Of a stretch of DNA of 6,066 bases, positions 4,491-6,066 are shown in pieces. Made by a program: the position numbers and the translations under genes. The notes beneath the pieces were generated by a model. That model searched no databases. It had not been told where the DNA came from and worked only from the letters and a program-made list of their open reading frames with translations. Source of the DNA: an uncultured Clostridia bacterium (lineage in GTDB: Bacteria > Bacillota > Clostridia > Oscillospirales > CAG-272); the NCBI GenBank assembly GCA_904502015.1, contig CAJGEA010000120.1, forward strand, positions 1 to 6,066, given 5' to 3'. The number at the start of each line of letters is the position of its first letter. Position 1 is the stretch's first letter.

Positions 4491-5273
4491 TCAATCCTCG
4501 CCGTAGAAATGGCGGTAAAATGCTTCGTCAATCTGCCCCGTGATGGGAGAGGAACGGAAGACGCCCTTCTGGCGGCGGATGATCGGGGCGTGGGAATTTT
4601 CGGTAACGATAAAATGCTCCAAGAGAGGCACGCCGATGGTTTCCAGAGCGGCTTCCACAGTACGGGTGACTTCCAGATCCGCGCCCGACGGGATGGTGAG
4701 TCCGCGCGGATGATTATGCGCCAGCACCGCGCTGGCGGCATGCTTGAAAAGGCACAGCTCGGCAATCTTACGAACGGTGACGGCGGTGCAGTTAATAGCC
4801 CCGTCTCCAATGGCACGGCAATCGATCATGCGCATCCCATTGTCAAACAGCAACAAATACACCTGCTCATAGGTCAGCCCCACGTAGCGTGCATGGAGGT
4901 AATCGCCAATCTTGTCAGAGGTATCGAAAACCTCGCCCGCATCGGTCTTATCCATAGCGTAACGTCGAAAAATGGCAGGCAGGGCCTTGAGCATACACGC
5001 GGTCACGTCGCCCACGCCGGGGCAAGCGAGTAGCTCGTCCTCGGTGGCGTCCAGCACACCCGCAATCGAGCCAAAGCGATCCAGGAGGAGGTGCGCTGTT
5101 TCGTTGACGTCACCTCGGGGCATGGCAAAGGTCAACACGTATTCCAGCACCTCGTGTGGTGCAAAATCGTCCATACCCGACTTGCGATAGCGGGCACGGA
5201 TGCGCTCACGGTGTCCCGCATGGATGGACTTTTTCCGCGTGTCCGCGGTTAGCGTTTTCTCTTCAATATTCAT
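4491..5273 (-). CDS. radC: RadC family protein (JAMM/MPN domain)
   Basis: A 260-residue RadC/UPF0758 protein, about the usual length or slightly longer. The N-terminal part carries a helix-hairpin-helix-like segment, ACPGVGDVTACMLKAL (83-98). The C-terminal JAB1/MPN domain includes EQVYLLLFDNGMRMIDCRAIGDG and the metal-binding signature H186-N-H188-P-x6-S196-x2-D199 (AHNHPRGLTIPSGADLEVT). Despite its name, a direct role of RadC in DNA repair is not established; JAMM domains are otherwise metallo-isopeptidases. The start ATG at 5271-5273 is preceded by GGGGGGAG 4 nt upstream. An in-frame ATG at 5336 would place a terminator-like hairpin inside the gene and is rejected. It follows glyQS on the same strand with a hairpin between them. 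I saw no good promoter of its own, so partial read-through is possible. The MITE-like element begins 13 bp beyond the stop. Confidence 0.94.
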   Translation of the reverse strand: MNIEEKTLTADTRKKSIHAGHRERIRARYRKSGMDDFAPHEVLEYVLTFAMPRGDVNETAHLLLDRFGSIAGVLDATEDELLACPGVGDVTACMLKALPAIFRRYAMDKTDAGEVFDTSDKIGDYLHARYVGLTYEQVYLLLFDNGMRMIDCRAIGDGAINCTAVTVRKIAELCLFKHAASAVLAHNHPRGLTIPSGADLEVTRTVEAALETIGVPLLEHFIVTENSHAPIIRRQKGVFRSSPITGQIDEAFYRHFYGED

Positions 5274-5293
5274 AGTGCTCCCCCCGGATGAAG

Positions 5294-5332
5294 CAAAGGG
5301 ATACGGACGAGTGATTTGTCCGTATCCCTTTG
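5294..5332 (-). terminator. Hairpin between glyQS and radC, probable partial terminator
   Basis: CAAAGGGATACGGAC (5294-5308) and GTCCGTATCCCTTTG (5318-5332) form a 15-bp perfect stem around a 9-nt loop. It starts 9 bp past the glyQS stop. In the leftward direction the stem ends in CCCTTTG and is followed by CTTC, a poor U-tract, so it may attenuate rather than fully stop transcription into radC. Confidence 0.65.
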
Positions 5333-5341
5333 TCAAAAGAT

Positions 5342-6066
5342 TTAGAATGCAATGGTCTTCTCAATGTACGCCTTGAGCTCGCCAATGGGCAGACGTATCT
5401 GCTCCATGGTGTCGCGGTCGCGCACGGTGACGCATCCGTCGGTCTCGGACTCAAAGTCATAGGTGATGCACAGAGGCGTACCGATCTCGTCCTGACGGCG
5501 GTATCGCTTACCGATGGAGCCGGTTTCGTCGAACTCCATGTTGAAGTACTTGGCCAACTCGTCGTAGACCTCACCTGCCTTGTCGGACAGCTTCTTGGAC
5601 AGAGGCAGAACGGCAGCCTTCACGGGTGCGAGAGCGGGATGCAGGTGCAGAACCACGCGCACGTCGTTCTTCTCGGGATCCACGATCTCCTCATCATAAG
5701 CGTCGCAGAGGAACGCCAGCGTTACGCGGTCAGCGCCCAGCGAGGGCTCGATGACGTAGGGGATATACTTCTCGTTGGTCTCGGCATCGAAAAATTCCAT
5801 AGACTCGCCCGACACGGTCTGGTGCTGGGTGAGGTCGTAGTCGGTGCGATCGGCAATGCCCCACAGTTCGCCCCAACCGAAGGGGAACAGGAACTCGATA
5901 TCGGTGGTACCCTTGGAGTAGAAGCACAGCTCCTCGGGGCTATGGTCACGCAGGCGCAGATTCTCCTTGCGCATGCCGAGGTCATACAGCCACTTCTCGC
6001 AGTAGGCTCTCCAGTACTCGAACCACTCAAGGTCGGTGCCGGGCTTGCAGAAGAACTCCAGCTCCA
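5342..6066 (-). CDS. glyQS: Glycine--tRNA ligase (alpha2 type), C-terminal part, truncated by the window edge
   Basis: The last 240 residues of the dimeric class II glycyl-tRNA synthetase, which charges tRNA-Gly with glycine in the cytoplasm. The visible sequence starts ELEFFCKPGTDLEWFEYWR and continues through RKENLRLRDHSPEELCFYSK and DIEFLFPFGWGELWGIADRT, which carry the catalytic-domain signatures of this family. YIPYVIEPSLGADRVTLAFL follows. The C-terminal anticodon-binding domain then includes VVLHLHPALAPVKAAVLPLS and RYRRQDEIGTPLCITYDFES, and ends in LKAYIEKTIAF. The reading frame continues beyond 6066, so the start, the N-terminal part and any upstream T-box leader are outside the window. 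An internal methionine at 5974 is not the start. It is followed by the hairpin at 5294-5332 and then radC. Confidence 0.97.
   Translation of the reverse strand, partial: ELEFFCKPGTDLEWFEYWRAYCEKWLYDLGMRKENLRLRDHSPEELCFYSKGTTDIEFLFPFGWGELWGIADRTDYDLTQHQTVSGESMEFFDAETNEKYIPYVIEPSLGADRVTLAFLCDAYDEEIVDPEKNDVRVVLHLHPALAPVKAAVLPLSKKLSDKAGEVYDELAKYFNMEFDETGSIGKRYRRQDEIGTPLCITYDFESETDGCVTVRDRDTMEQIRLPIGELKAYIEKTIAF

Noticed and set aside
4158..4543. Small reading frames across the 4169-4477 element on both strands
   Set aside because: They arise from inverted repeats, have low-complexity translations with no recognisable domain, and lack ribosome sites.

Overview
The window looks like chromosome from a moderately GC-rich Clostridia-type Firmicute, probably an uncultured Oscillospirales/Ruminococcaceae-like gut lineage. 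The grounds are a ylxM-ffh pair, strong Gram-positive ribosome binding sites (AAGGAGG), consensus sigma-A promoters, nrdR, the alpha2-type glycyl-tRNA synthetase, and palindromic intergenic repeats of a kind common in these genomes. The taxonomic call is inference only.

Left part (1-995): an SRP operon, ylxM then ffh, reads leftward and leaves the window inside the ffh GTPase domain. Its perfect promoter (859-887) lies back to back with an equally perfect promoter (951-979) that reads rightward into a membrane metallopeptidase-like gene (1010-1831). The two promoters share a 12-nt sequence, AAAATACTTTAC, just downstream of each -10 box. On the ylxM side it is half of a TGTAAAG/CTTTACA palindrome. 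This suggests a shared operator joining SRP supply to a membrane protease.

Middle (1869-4051), rightward: nrdR has its own extended -10 promoter. A BIME/MITE-like palindromic element (2442-2657) follows. After it comes a tightly coupled pair (TAATG overlap). The first gene encodes a protein with a four-cysteine N-terminal motif, an internal lipobox-like hydrophobic segment and an acidic Pro/Glu-rich tail with short repeats. The second encodes a small radical SAM enzyme of the glycyl-radical-activase type. No glycyl radical enzyme lies nearby, so the natural hypothesis is that the radical SAM enzyme acts on its partner. This pair is the best candidate for an undescribed system.

Right part (4061-6066): a bidirectional terminator (4061-4110) separates the rightward genes from the leftward glyQS-radC genes. 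Between the terminator and the radC stop codon sits a second MITE-like element (4169-4477). It has about 34-bp imperfect terminal inverted repeats and two long hairpins whose 19-nt loops are reverse complements of each other (18 of 19), while their stems differ in sequence. radC (JAMM/RadC family) and the 3' part of glyQS, with a hairpin between them, complete the window.
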